Shown piece by piece: positions 45,398 through 53,488 of a stretch of 64,000 nucleotides of DNA. Source of the DNA: Ezakiella massiliensis (GTDB lineage: Bacteria; Bacillota; Clostridia; Tissierellales; Peptoniphilaceae). The stretch spans positions 496,001 to 560,000 of the forward strand of contig NZ_LT635475.1 in NCBI RefSeq assembly GCF_900120165.1, read 5' to 3'. How positions within the stretch are numbered: the stretch's first letter is position 1; each line of letters opens with the position of its first letter. Under the pieces are notes generated by a model. That model was given only the letters and a program-made list of their open reading frames with translations. It was not told the origin of the DNA and made no database searches. Position numbers and translations under genes: made by a program.

Positions 45398-46989
45398 TGC
45401 CTATTAATTATTTCCTTTTTTAAATCCAAAACCCTGCCCACAGGCACAGACAATTCATCGATGCCGATTTCTATGAAGTAATCTAGCAAGCTAAGATCCG
45501 CTCCCGCTGCCCCGCAAATACCAACTTCAATTTTATTTTCATGAGCTGCAAGAGCCGCCATTTTTATCAGTCTTAAAATCGCCTGGTGGTGGCTGTCCAG
45601 ATAGCCAGATAATTTTGCATTTGTCCTATCGACTGCCAAAGTATAGGAAGTTAAGTCATTGGTTCCGATTGAAAAAAAGTCGCATTCATTGGCCAGCTCA
45701 TCTGCTATTAAACAAGCAGCTGGTGTTTCAATCATAATGCCCAGTTCAATATCTCCATAAGCTTTGTTTTCCATATCAAATTCACTTTGACATTCTTCGA
45801 TTAATTTTTTTGTCTGGATAATTTCATCTGTAGAAATAATCATAGGTAATAATATTTTTAATTTACCATAAACACTTGCACGCAATAGGGCTCTGAGCTG
45901 AATTTTAAATAAATCTGTTTGGCTCAAAGAAATTCTAATCGCCCTTAAACCCATTTGTGGATTGTCTTCTTTTTCTAAGCCCAGATAATCCACCTGCTTG
46001 TCAGCGCCTATATCCAAAGTCCTAATTGTAACTGGCCTGCCCTTCATGTATTCCAAAGCGTTTTTGTAGGCTTCAAATTGGGTTTCTTCGTCAGGAGCTT
46101 GGTCTTTTCCTAAAAATAAAAACTCTGACCTAAAGAGGCCAATGCCCTCAGCCCCATTTTCGTAGGCGTCCTTGGCTTCTTCATCGCTTCCTATATTTGC
46201 ATAGACAGAAATCCTTTGTCCTGAATGGGTTATGGCCTCCATGTTCTTGTACTTGGACAAGTCTTTGGCCTTAAGATTATTTTGATTTATTTTTTCCCTG
46301 TATTCTTCTATCGTCTCATCGCTTGGATCCAAGATAAAAATTCCTTGACTCCCATCAATAATTGCCAGCTTCTTATCGCAAGCTTTCAAATCATCTATGG
46401 CCAGAGAAATTACAGCCGGAATTTTTAAATTGTTGGCCAGAATTGTCGTGTGGCTTGTCACTGATCCATTAATAGTTGCAAGCCCTTTTATTTTTTTAAA
46501 GTCCATTTCCATGGTCTCAGATGGATAAAGGTCATCGGCCAGCAGAATATAATCATCGTCTAGTGTCTTGGCCTCCTCTCCTTGCAAGGCCTTTATAAGC
46601 CTGGTCATGACATCTTCAATGTCGTTGGCCCTCATCCTAAAGTATTCATCGTCCATGGCATAGAAAATTTCTTTTAAATCTTCTTTAGCTTGAAAGACGG
46701 AATACTCGGCCTTAAAACCTTGATCAATATAAGAATTAATTGTTCCAATGAGCTCAGGATCTTCCAGCATAAGTTGGTGGGCTGTAAAAATTTCTTTTTC
46801 ATCGCCGCCAATATTTTCTTTTATTTGTTCCAAAGCTTCTGCCGCTTTTTTAAGACCTGCATCAAGGCGCTCGTGTTCGAGATTAGTGTCAGCAGATTTA
46901 TTTGAATCTATATTTTGCTTTCTATCTATAACATGAATTTTTCCAATGGCGATTCCGTCTGATACGCCCCTTGCATTTATCTTTTCCAT
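45394..46989 (-). CDS. ptsI: PTS enzyme I (phosphoenolpyruvate-protein phosphotransferase)
   Basis: First component of all PTS uptake, 531 residues, somewhat shorter than the usual 570. The phospho-His motif is GSVTSHTTILANNLKIPAV. The PEP-binding part has GLFRSEFLFLG, IRTLDIGADKQ and IETPAACL, and the catalytic Cys is in VGICGAAGAD. The last residues diverge from typical enzyme I, explaining part of the short length. HPr (ptsH) is not in the window. It overlaps nagA by 13 bases. Confidence 0.93.
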   Translation of the reverse strand: MEKINARGVSDGIAIGKIHVIDRKQNIDSNKSADTNLEHERLDAGLKKAAEALEQIKENIGGDEKEIFTAHQLMLEDPELIGTINSYIDQGFKAEYSVFQAKEDLKEIFYAMDDEYFRMRANDIEDVMTRLIKALQGEEAKTLDDDYILLADDLYPSETMEMDFKKIKGLATINGSVTSHTTILANNLKIPAVISLAIDDLKACDKKLAIIDGSQGIFILDPSDETIEEYREKINQNNLKAKDLSKYKNMEAITHSGQRISVYANIGSDEEAKDAYENGAEGIGLFRSEFLFLGKDQAPDEETQFEAYKNALEYMKGRPVTIRTLDIGADKQVDYLGLEKEDNPQMGLRAIRISLSQTDLFKIQLRALLRASVYGKLKILLPMIISTDEIIQTKKLIEECQSEFDMENKAYGDIELGIMIETPAACLIADELANECDFFSIGTNDLTSYTLAVDRTNAKLSGYLDSHHQAILRLIKMAALAAHENKIEVGICGAAGADLSLLDYFIEIGIDELSVPVGRVLDLKKEIINRQ

Positions 46990-48089
46990 CTTTCCTTCCC
47001 CCTAATATATACGGCTTCAAGATTAAAGTCTTCGTCCAAAATTAAAAAGTTTGCAAAATATCCCTCTTCAATCTCGCCCATGTCTGTTAAGCCAAGAGCT
47101 CTTGCAGGATTTACACTAGCGGCCTTGACCGCCTTTACCCTGTCAACACCCATGGCGATTGCAGTCTGCATGCAGGCAAATAAATTTGTAACTGAACCGG
47201 CAATATTTCCCTTGTCAACAAGTCTTGCAGTATTGCCCTTTACCTCGACATTTTGTCCGCCCAAATCGTAGACACCATCGCTAAGGCCAGTAGCCCGCAT
47301 GGAATCAGAAACCAAAATTATTTTATCTCCCATAAGGTCAAAGACCATTCTTACTACGGGTGGATATACATGAACGCCGTCTGCAATTAACTCAATATAT
47401 TTGGCTCGCTCATAGGCTGCAATTATCGGTCCAGGCGCCCTATGATGGATGCCATTCATGGCATTAAACATATGAGTTAGATGAGAAAATCCATTATCAA
47501 AAGCTTCTATTGCAGTATCGTAATCACAATCGGTGTGGGCAATGCTAATTATATAATCATCTTTCAGTTCTCTGGCAAATTCCATAGCCCCTTCAGTTTC
47601 TGGCGCAATGCTAATAATTTTTAATAAACCGCCGGATAAATTATCCAGTCTCTTTGTCATTTCTGCATTTGCCTTTGAAATATATTTGGGATTTTGTGCT
47701 CCAATTTTACTCTCTGCAATAAAAGGTCCTTCCATGTGGATGCCCACAAGCTTTGCATAAGAATTATCATAGGCCCCTAAGCAGGCAAAAATACCAGATA
47801 AAATATTTTCACTAAAAGTCATGGTCGTCGGCACAAATTGTGTAATCCCATTTTCCATCATGTACTTGGCAAAAGTATTTATGGATTCAATCTTGCCATC
47901 ACAAGAATCTGCATTCATAGCCCCGTGGGTGTGAATGTCCGTAAGGCCTGGAATAATATATTTTCCATTTATATTTATAGAATCTTCACTTGGAAAATTT
48001 CCAAAGGATTTAAATTTTTCGTTTTTAATTTCAAAATCTATTTTTTGAAATTTATCTTTATAAAAAACACTTGCGCCGCAAAATTTCAT
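46977..48089 (-). CDS. nagA: N-acetylglucosamine-6-phosphate deacetylase
   Basis: Amidohydrolase-fold enzyme that produces glucosamine 6-phosphate and acetate; 370 residues. DIHTHGAMNADSCDG holds the metal histidines, EGPFIAESKIGAQNP, LTHMFNAM and VSDSMRATGLSDG are family motifs. It faces the GlcNAc PTS permease gene across a 117-bp divergent promoter region and is followed by ptsI, matching GlcNAc catabolism. Confidence 0.96.
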   Translation of the reverse strand: MKFCGASVFYKDKFQKIDFEIKNEKFKSFGNFPSEDSININGKYIIPGLTDIHTHGAMNADSCDGKIESINTFAKYMMENGITQFVPTTMTFSENILSGIFACLGAYDNSYAKLVGIHMEGPFIAESKIGAQNPKYISKANAEMTKRLDNLSGGLLKIISIAPETEGAMEFARELKDDYIISIAHTDCDYDTAIEAFDNGFSHLTHMFNAMNGIHHRAPGPIIAAYERAKYIELIADGVHVYPPVVRMVFDLMGDKIILVSDSMRATGLSDGVYDLGGQNVEVKGNTARLVDKGNIAGSVTNLFACMQTAIAMGVDRVKAVKAASVNPARALGLTDMGEIEEGYFANFLILDEDFNLEAVYIRGKERWKR

Positions 48090-48109
48090 AAGAGCCTCCT
48101 TTTAAATAA

Positions 48110-48175
48110 ATTATAACATAAGGATTAAAAATATAAAACTATTTTGTTTTAAATTATTTATCGCTGTGGTATAAT
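48110..48175. promoter_or_regulatory. divergent nagA / GlcNAc-PTS promoter region
   Basis: Minus-strand TATAAT at 48110-48115 (with TGT before it) serves nagA. Plus-strand TATAAT at 48170-48175 (with TGTGG before it) serves the PTS permease gene. Both lack strong -35 boxes. No clear NagR/GntR or cre site was recognised between them. Confidence 0.65.
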
Positions 48176-48206
48176 ATAATTGACTACTTAATAAGGAGGT
48201 TTATTT

Positions 48207-49670
48207 ATGAAGTATTTACAAAAACTTGGCCGCTCTTTGATGCAACCAGTTGCAGTTCTTCCAGTAGCGGCTATTTTACTCGGCATTGGCTATGCCATCG
48301 ACCCTTCAGGCTGGGGCAATGGAAGCCCTGTAGCTGCATTTTTAATTAAATCCGGCGGCGCAATTATAGATAATTTACCAATAATTTTTGCGGTAGGTGT
48401 TGCCTACGGTATGAGTAAGGACTCGAATGGTGCAGCAGCACTCTCAGGCTTGGTAGCATTTTTAGTTGTCACTACACTTTTAAGCGAAGGCACAATTACA
48501 ATGCTAAGAAGCGGACAAGCTCCACTTGATACAGAAGGATTTGGTAAAATTAACAATGTATTTATCGGTATCCTATCAGGTGTAGTTGCATCCTCTGTTT
48601 ATGACAAGTTCTCCGGCAAGAAATTACCGGACGCTCTGGCATTTTTCTCAGGCCGCAGAATGACTCCGATCATTACATCTTTTGCAATGATCCTTGTATC
48701 AGCAATTCTCTACTTTGTATGGCCAGCCATCTACTCAGCCCTAGTTGCATTTGGTAAGTGGATGATTGGACTTGGACCTTGGGGAGCAGGTATTTATGGT
48801 TTCTTCAATAGATTATTAATTCCAACCGGTCTCCACCATGCCCTTAACTCAGTTTTCTGGTTTGATATTGCAGGTATAAACGACATCCACAACTTCCTAG
48901 GCGGAGCAGAAAAATTGGCAAGCGGAGAAGCAATTGTCGGTGTAACAGGTATGTACCAAGCAGGTTTCTTCCCAATTATGATGTTCGGTCTGCCAGGTGC
49001 TGCCCTTGCTATGATTAAAACAGCAAGGCCAGAACGCAAAAAAGCTGTCAAATCAATTATGATGGCAGGAATTTTAGCAACTGTTGTAACAGGACTTACA
49101 GAGCCAATCGAATTCTCATTTATGTTCTTGGCTCCAGGCCTATATTTAATCCACGCTCTATTAACCGGCATATCCCTAATCATTGCAGCTTTCCTAAAGG
49201 CAACAGCAGGCTTTGGATTCTCAGCTGGTTTAATCGACTATATGCTCAGCTTAAAAAACCCAGTTGCAAACAAGCCATGGATTCTACTCATAATGGGTGT
49301 AGCAGCCTTCTTTATCTACTACTTCCTCTTTAAATTCTTAATTGAAAAATTCAATCTAAAGACACCTGGCCGTGAAGATGAGCCAAATGAAAAGGAAGGA
49401 AAAACTTTTGATGAAAACACAGACTTTACTCAAATGGCAAAGACAATCCTTGCAGGTATTGGCGGCAAAGAAAATATTGACACCCTCCACTACTGCATAA
49501 CCAGACTTAGATTTGAAGTAAAAGACGAAACAAAAGTAAATGAAAAACAAATCACATCATCAGGCATATCAGGTATAATAAGACCATCACAAAAATCTGT
49601 TCAAGTAGTCGTTGGACCTCAAGTTCAATTTGTCTATGATGAAATTATGAAAATAGTTGGTGAAATCTAG
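48207..49670 (+). CDS. nagE: PTS N-acetylglucosamine-type IICB permease
   Basis: 487 residues. The EIIC membrane domain (about 1-390) opens MKYLQKLGRSLMQPVAVLPVA and has IPTGLHHALNSVFWFD and GLTEPIEFSFMFLAPGLYL. The EIIB domain (about 405-487) has the phospho-Cys in HYCITRLRF. GlcNAc specificity is inferred from resemblance to NagE and from divergent nagA; glucose is the main alternative. IIA is a separate gene immediately downstream, and SD AAGGAGG precedes the start. Confidence 0.9.
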   Translation: MKYLQKLGRSLMQPVAVLPVAAILLGIGYAIDPSGWGNGSPVAAFLIKSGGAIIDNLPIIFAVGVAYGMSKDSNGAAALSGLVAFLVVTTLLSEGTITMLRSGQAPLDTEGFGKINNVFIGILSGVVASSVYDKFSGKKLPDALAFFSGRRMTPIITSFAMILVSAILYFVWPAIYSALVAFGKWMIGLGPWGAGIYGFFNRLLIPTGLHHALNSVFWFDIAGINDIHNFLGGAEKLASGEAIVGVTGMYQAGFFPIMMFGLPGAALAMIKTARPERKKAVKSIMMAGILATVVTGLTEPIEFSFMFLAPGLYLIHALLTGISLIIAAFLKATAGFGFSAGLIDYMLSLKNPVANKPWILLIMGVAAFFIYYFLFKFLIEKFNLKTPGREDEPNEKEGKTFDENTDFTQMAKTILAGIGGKENIDTLHYCITRLRFEVKDETKVNEKQITSSGISGIIRPSQKSVQVVVGPQVQFVYDEIMKIVGEI

Positions 49671-50131
49671 TGGCTTTATTTAAAAAGAAAATAAAACTCA
49701 CATCACCTATGACAGGTGAAATTGTAGACATAACAGATACTTCTGATCCAGTCTTCTCAGGCAAGATGGTTGGTGACGGCGTGACGATAATTCCCACAGA
49801 CGGAGATATCCTCGCTCCAATGGCTGGCAAAATTATTCAAATGTTTGACACTGGCCACGCACTTGCAATTGAATCAAATGGTATACAAGTCCTAATTCAC
49901 ATAGGCCTTGATACGGTTGAATTAAATGGCCAAGGCTTTACAAAAATTGCCCACGAAGGCCAAGAAGTAAAACAAGGCGACTTGCTTATAAAAGTTGACC
50001 TTGAAAAAATAAAGGCCCTTGGCAAATCAATTGAAAGCCCCATGGTTATTATAGAGGCAGCAGGCAAAAGCTTAAACAAAATACTCGGGCCCGCAGAAAA
50101 GGGACAGACAGTCGCAATTGAATTAAAATAA
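49670..50131 (+). CDS. PTS glucose-family IIA protein
   Basis: 153 residues, EIIA-Glc fold. SPMTGEIVDITDTSDPVFSGKMVGDG is followed by the region GHALAIESNGIQVLIHIGLDTV containing both active histidines. It starts with GTG that shares a base with the permease stop (TAGTG). It phosphorylates the IIB domain of the permease using phosphate from HPr. A terminator follows. Confidence 0.95.
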   Translation: MALFKKKIKLTSPMTGEIVDITDTSDPVFSGKMVGDGVTIIPTDGDILAPMAGKIIQMFDTGHALAIESNGIQVLIHIGLDTVELNGQGFTKIAHEGQEVKQGDLLIKVDLEKIKALGKSIESPMVIIEAAGKSLNKILGPAEKGQTVAIELK

Positions 50132-50137
50132 GCAAAT

Positions 50138-50168
50138 AAAAATTCCAGGTTATGCCTGGAATTTTTTT
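50138..50168 (+). terminator. terminator after the PTS IIA gene
   Basis: AATTCCAGG and CCTGGAATT form a 9-bp stem around TTATG, followed by TTTTTTG on the plus strand. Confidence 0.9.
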
Positions 50169-50179
50169 GTTTTAAAATA

Positions 50180-50425
50180 AAGTTTTTTCTTATCTTTCTT
50201 TGCTAATCTATTTTTATTTTCCTTTGTGAATTACATTTTAATTTTCTTTGCAAGTTACTTTTTTGTTTTCTTCGCCAATTACTTTTTGTTTACTAAACTC
50301 GTTTCAACTTTATTTACTATTTATTTTTTATTTTCCATTGCCATTTACTTTTTGTTTACTAAACACATTTCATATTTATTTGCTAATTTATTTTCTATTT
50401 TTATTCGCAAATTTATTTTATAGGT
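50180..50425. repeat. T-rich imperfect tandem repeat
   Basis: The plus strand is nearly all T/A with recurring units. TTACTTTTTGTTTACTAAAC occurs at about 50280-50299 and 50345-50364, 65 bases apart, and the flanks also repeat with changes, such as TTTTCTTTGCAAG, TTTTCTTCGCCAA and TTTTCCATTGCCA. Each contains the palindrome GTTTACTAAAC in similar form. A 65-codon open frame through it is low-complexity and lacks an SD, so it is not called as a gene. Confidence 0.7.
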
Positions 50426-50441
50426 CTCTTTAAACCTATTT

Positions 50442-51164
50442 TTATTTTACATCAATCCTATATACATCTCCAATAGAAATTGGCAGAGAGCTTTCGGGCT
50501 CTGTATGCTCAATTTCACCGCCAAAATAAACTTCAACAAACTTCCCTTCAAGGCCTTCTGTGCTTACCACTCCATCTTTTTCATGCCTTAGATTGTCAAT
50601 TGCTAGGACAATCGGTTTGGTAAAAAGTTTTTTAAAATAAAATTCATCATCTATTTCAGTTGCTTCAACCATAAGAGAAGCTTCTTCTACACTTATAACC
50701 TTGCCTGTAAAGTGGGCAACCCACTCGGGAATCTCATCTTCCTTATCTTTGAGCTTGATGTCCTTAAAGAGCATCCATCTATTGTCAATCTTAACATTTA
50801 TATAGCCGTCTCCCCATTTTTGGTATTCATAGCCCTTGCCAAAGTTTGACTCATCATTATTAGCAGGTTCTTTTGTGGCCTCAACAGTCGTTTTAATTTC
50901 ACCATCTGCTGTCCCGCAAGTAACCATGGCGTTTTGATATCCAGTGTTTTTATAAATTATTCCCTTAACCTTAACCATTGGCGGTAAAACGCTTTCAAGA
51001 ATATCCTTATCATTATCCTTGTCAGTCTTTTCTTCTGTTGAAATTGCCGATTCATTTTTTTCTGTACTTGTAGGCTCATTTGCTTTTTCATTTATATTTG
51101 CCTTCTTACAAGCAAGAGAAAAAACCATAAGTCCTGCCAAGAAAATTAATAAATATTTTTTCAT
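50442..51164 (-). CDS. lipoprotein of unknown function
   Basis: 240 residues. The signal peptide ends in VFSLAC (Cys near residue 19), followed by a spacer rich in E, N, T and K. The remaining domain, about residues 60-240, has no recognised family; it looks beta-rich and acidic. It has its own promoter upstream and is likely a monocistronic extracellular lipoprotein. Confidence 0.78.
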   Translation of the reverse strand: MKKYLLIFLAGLMVFSLACKKANINEKANEPTSTEKNESAISTEEKTDKDNDKDILESVLPPMVKVKGIIYKNTGYQNAMVTCGTADGEIKTTVEATKEPANNDESNFGKGYEYQKWGDGYINVKIDNRWMLFKDIKLKDKEDEIPEWVAHFTGKVISVEEASLMVEATEIDDEFYFKKLFTKPIVLAIDNLRHEKDGVVSTEGLEGKFVEVYFGGEIEHTEPESSLPISIGDVYRIDVK

Positions 51165-51224
51165 CTATAAAACCTCCTTTATATACACAAAGATTCTAAA
51201 AATCTTATTTATTTTTCTACTTAT

Positions 51225-51252
51225 ATTATAAAACATTTTTTCCCAATTGCAA
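51225..51252 (-). promoter_or_regulatory. promoter of the unknown lipoprotein gene
   Basis: TTGCAA (51247-51252) and TATAAT (51225-51230) on the minus strand with 16-bp spacing. Confidence 0.75.
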
Positions 51253-51272
51253 GAAAAAATTTTCAAGGCAAA

Positions 51273-51298
51273 TAAAAAAGCGGCATAAAAGCCGCATT
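51273..51298 (-). terminator. terminator after tRNA-Ser
   Basis: The minus strand has GCGGC and GCCGC around TTTTAT, followed by TTTTTTATTTG. Four bases after the tRNA CCA end. Confidence 0.9.
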
Positions 51299-51302
51299 TT
51301 CT

Positions 51303-51391
51303 TGGCGGAGAGAGTGGGATTCGAACCCACGTGCGTTTGCACGCAAACTGATTTCGAGTCAGCCCCGTTACGACCTCTTCGGTACCTCTCC
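51303..51391 (-). tRNA. tRNA-Ser (anticodon CGA)
   Basis: Type II tRNA of 89 bases including encoded CCA. The acceptor stem GGAGAGG/TCTCTCC has one G-U pair, and the T arm contains GTTCGAATC. The anticodon loop CTCGAAA gives CGA, reading UCG codons. A long variable arm (TTTGCGTGCAAACG region) is typical of tRNA-Ser. It begins at the base directly adjoining the tadA stop codon and is followed by a terminator. Confidence 0.96.
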
Positions 51392-51892
51392 TTATTTATT
51401 TTTCCTTAAATCCCTCAGCTGGCTAAAAAAATCTGTCAGCATTTGGCTGGCCTCTTCTTGCATAAGTCCTGCCTCCACTTGCATTTTGTGGTTACTACAA
51501 GCAGAATCTATGAGTTCCAAATTAGACTTTACCGCACCCCGCCTGTCATCCAAGGCTGCAATAACAAGGCGATTTAACCTAGCTTCAATAATTGCTCCAG
51601 TGCACATTACGCAGGGTTCAAGTGTTGTATACAAGGTGCAGTCTGGCAGGCGATAATTGTTTAATTTCTTGCAGGCTTTTTTAATTGCAAGCACTTCAGC
51701 GTGAGCAGTCGGATCATTTTTACTCCTCACAGCATTTTTTGCACTTGCAATTATTTCTCCATCCCTGGCAACAATTGCTGCAATTGGGATTTCTCCCTGG
51801 GCTCCTGCTTTCTTTGCCAGGGTCATGGCCTTCTTCATAATTTCAAGGTCATCATATTTTTTTATTTTACAATAATCATCGCCCTTTGTCAA
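51392..51892 (-). CDS. tadA: tRNA-specific adenosine deaminase
   Basis: Converts wobble A34 to inosine in tRNA-Arg(ACG); up to 166 residues. The zinc site HAE (in DPTAHAEVLAI) and PCVMC are intact, with IPIAAIVARDG before and GAIIEARLNRLVI after. The first in-frame start is TTG at 51890-51892; the first ATG with family-like context would remove about 18 residues, so the N-terminus is uncertain. No intergenic base separates the stop from tRNA-Ser. Confidence 0.92.
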   Translation of the reverse strand: MTKGDDYCKIKKYDDLEIMKKAMTLAKKAGAQGEIPIAAIVARDGEIIASAKNAVRSKNDPTAHAEVLAIKKACKKLNNYRLPDCTLYTTLEPCVMCTGAIIEARLNRLVIAALDDRRGAVKSNLELIDSACSNHKMQVEAGLMQEEASQMLTDFFSQLRDLRKNK

Positions 51893-51893
51893 A

Positions 51894-52514
51894 CTACTTT
51901 TCGCCTTCCTCTGTATCCTTATTTTCTTCTTGTTCTTCGTCTTTCTTGTTGTCGTCCTTTAAAAACTTACCAATCAAATCCAAATTTTTCTTTTCAACAT
52001 CGTTTAACAATTCATCTGTGTAATTAGGATTTTTTACATACCAGGTCTTTTCTTCAAAATACTTTTGAGTCTCCCTGTCCTTAAAGACAAAACCATGACG
52101 AGCATATATCTCATCCCTGATTAATTTTATCTGACCTATTTCAGTATCCTTTAAAAAAGCCTCAGTCAAAAGTTCGCTATCAGTATTTTTTAAATAAGCG
52201 CTTGGCAGATTGTACTCTTTGATTTCATCTTCGCTTGTGTCCTCATAAGAATTTTCTTCCTGGTCCTTTGAGTCCACGGTTTGAATTTTAATCTCTTCCT
52301 CTTTTTTGCCTGCCTGATCTATTTCGCTGGCGTCTTTTAATATAGACTCCTCCTCTTTGGCCGTATCCTTACTAATGGGGTCCCTGGAAAGTAAATAATA
52401 TAAGGCCCCTGCCGCAAGTAAAATTCCAATTATAAAAATTATTAGCCACTTATTAATAGGCCTCCTCTTGGAATCGGTCGTGTAATATGGAGGAGGTATT
52501 GGAGAAAGTCTCAT
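51894..52514 (-). CDS. YARHG-domain membrane-anchored protein
   Basis: 206 residues. A short proline-rich cytoplasmic tail leads to one transmembrane helix (about residues 24-43), an acidic linker (about 45-105) and a YARHG domain with IRDEIYARHGFVFKDRETQKYFE and WYVKNPNY, which is probably extracellular. YARHG domains are thought to bind wall or ligand molecules, but their function is unsettled. The C-terminal tail is highly acidic. Overlaps the IPP isomerase gene by four bases. Confidence 0.82.
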   Translation of the reverse strand: MRLSPIPPPYYTTDSKRRPINKWLIIFIIGILLAAGALYYLLSRDPISKDTAKEEESILKDASEIDQAGKKEEEIKIQTVDSKDQEENSYEDTSEDEIKEYNLPSAYLKNTDSELLTEAFLKDTEIGQIKLIRDEIYARHGFVFKDRETQKYFEEKTWYVKNPNYTDELLNDVEKKNLDLIGKFLKDDNKKDEEQEENKDTEEGEK

Positions 52515-53488
52515 TTTATCACCTCATACTTGCCCTTTATATCTTCAATTGTCCTGGATGAAGATACCAGCATATATTTCCTAAAATTTTCTATTCGTGA
52601 ATCCATCTTATATCTTGCATTTTCAAAAGACTCTTGGGCTAATTTCAAATAATAATAAGAGCTAGCCGTCATCTGAGCCCCCAGAGCAAAGGACATAAAG
52701 ATATCTCTTGCCCTATCTATACCGCCCGATGCGATTACAAATAAACCTGAGTCCTTGGAATTTAAAATGGATTCTGAAGTTGGGACCTGTGGATAATAAA
52801 TATCCGCAAAATCATCTGCTAATTCATATTTTGAAATCGCCATATTTCTGGCAATTTCTATTTTAGAAAAATCTGTGCCACCCGCTCCAGAAATATCCAA
52901 ATTTTGAACACCCAATTCTTTTAATATGCGTATGCTTTCTTTGGAAAAACCTTGGCCAACTGCTTTGACAATCAAGTTTTTTCCAAAATATTTTGCTGCC
53001 TCCTCAATATTTTTTCTTTCATTTTTAAAGGAAGTATCGCCATCAAATTGAAAACATTCTTGCATGGTATTTAAGTGCATAGAAACATAGGGAGTATTTA
53101 ATTTGTCAGAAACTTTCTTTAAGTCATCAAGAGAATTTCTGGCAGATAAATTTGCAATAACAAAATCATAATCTAAAAATGGCTCAAAACCCAGGAAATT
53201 ATTCTCCTTTATATAGGGATTCAAAGACCCCGTCATAATTGGAGCCTTGAGATATTTTGCCATTATGACTAACCTCTTATTAATCTTCTTGGCTAGTTCA
53301 GTCCCGCCAGTCATTGCATTTATATAATTGGGAAATTCCAAAGTCCTTCCCAAAAATTCCACGCTCAAGTCCAAGTCATCATAAGACAAATCGCAGGGTT
53401 CAATGGTTTTAATTCTGTAATTTTTAAAATCACCTCTACGGTCTAGCCTAAGGCTATAGTAGAGGTGAGTGTTTTTCCTACTGAGCAT
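52511..53488 (-). CDS. fni: type 2 isopentenyl-diphosphate delta-isomerase
   Basis: FMN-dependent enzyme interconverting IPP and DMAPP; 325 residues. NAMTGG near residue 58, the phosphate-contacting region VKAVGQGFSKES and FMN-site motifs SGAGGTDF and ASGGIDRARDIF match the Fni/Idi2 family. It overlaps the LCP gene by 11 bases. Isoprenoid supply for undecaprenyl carrier lipid fits with wall-related neighbours. Confidence 0.9.
   Translation of the reverse strand: MLSRKNTHLYYSLRLDRRGDFKNYRIKTIEPCDLSYDDLDLSVEFLGRTLEFPNYINAMTGGTELAKKINKRLVIMAKYLKAPIMTGSLNPYIKENNFLGFEPFLDYDFVIANLSARNSLDDLKKVSDKLNTPYVSMHLNTMQECFQFDGDTSFKNERKNIEEAAKYFGKNLIVKAVGQGFSKESIRILKELGVQNLDISGAGGTDFSKIEIARNMAISKYELADDFADIYYPQVPTSESILNSKDSGLFVIASGGIDRARDIFMSFALGAQMTASSYYYLKLAQESFENARYKMDSRIENFRKYMLVSSSRTIEDIKGKYEVIK

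Noticed and set aside
50226..50433. Overlapping 61- and 65-codon open frames on the plus strand
   Set aside because: Low-complexity F/Y/L-rich translation of a T-rich repeat, no SD, no family resemblance; treated as repeat DNA.
51189..51205. AAGATT/AATCTT hairpin in the lipoprotein leader
   Set aside because: Short AT-rich stem with a 5-base loop; expected by chance at this base composition.
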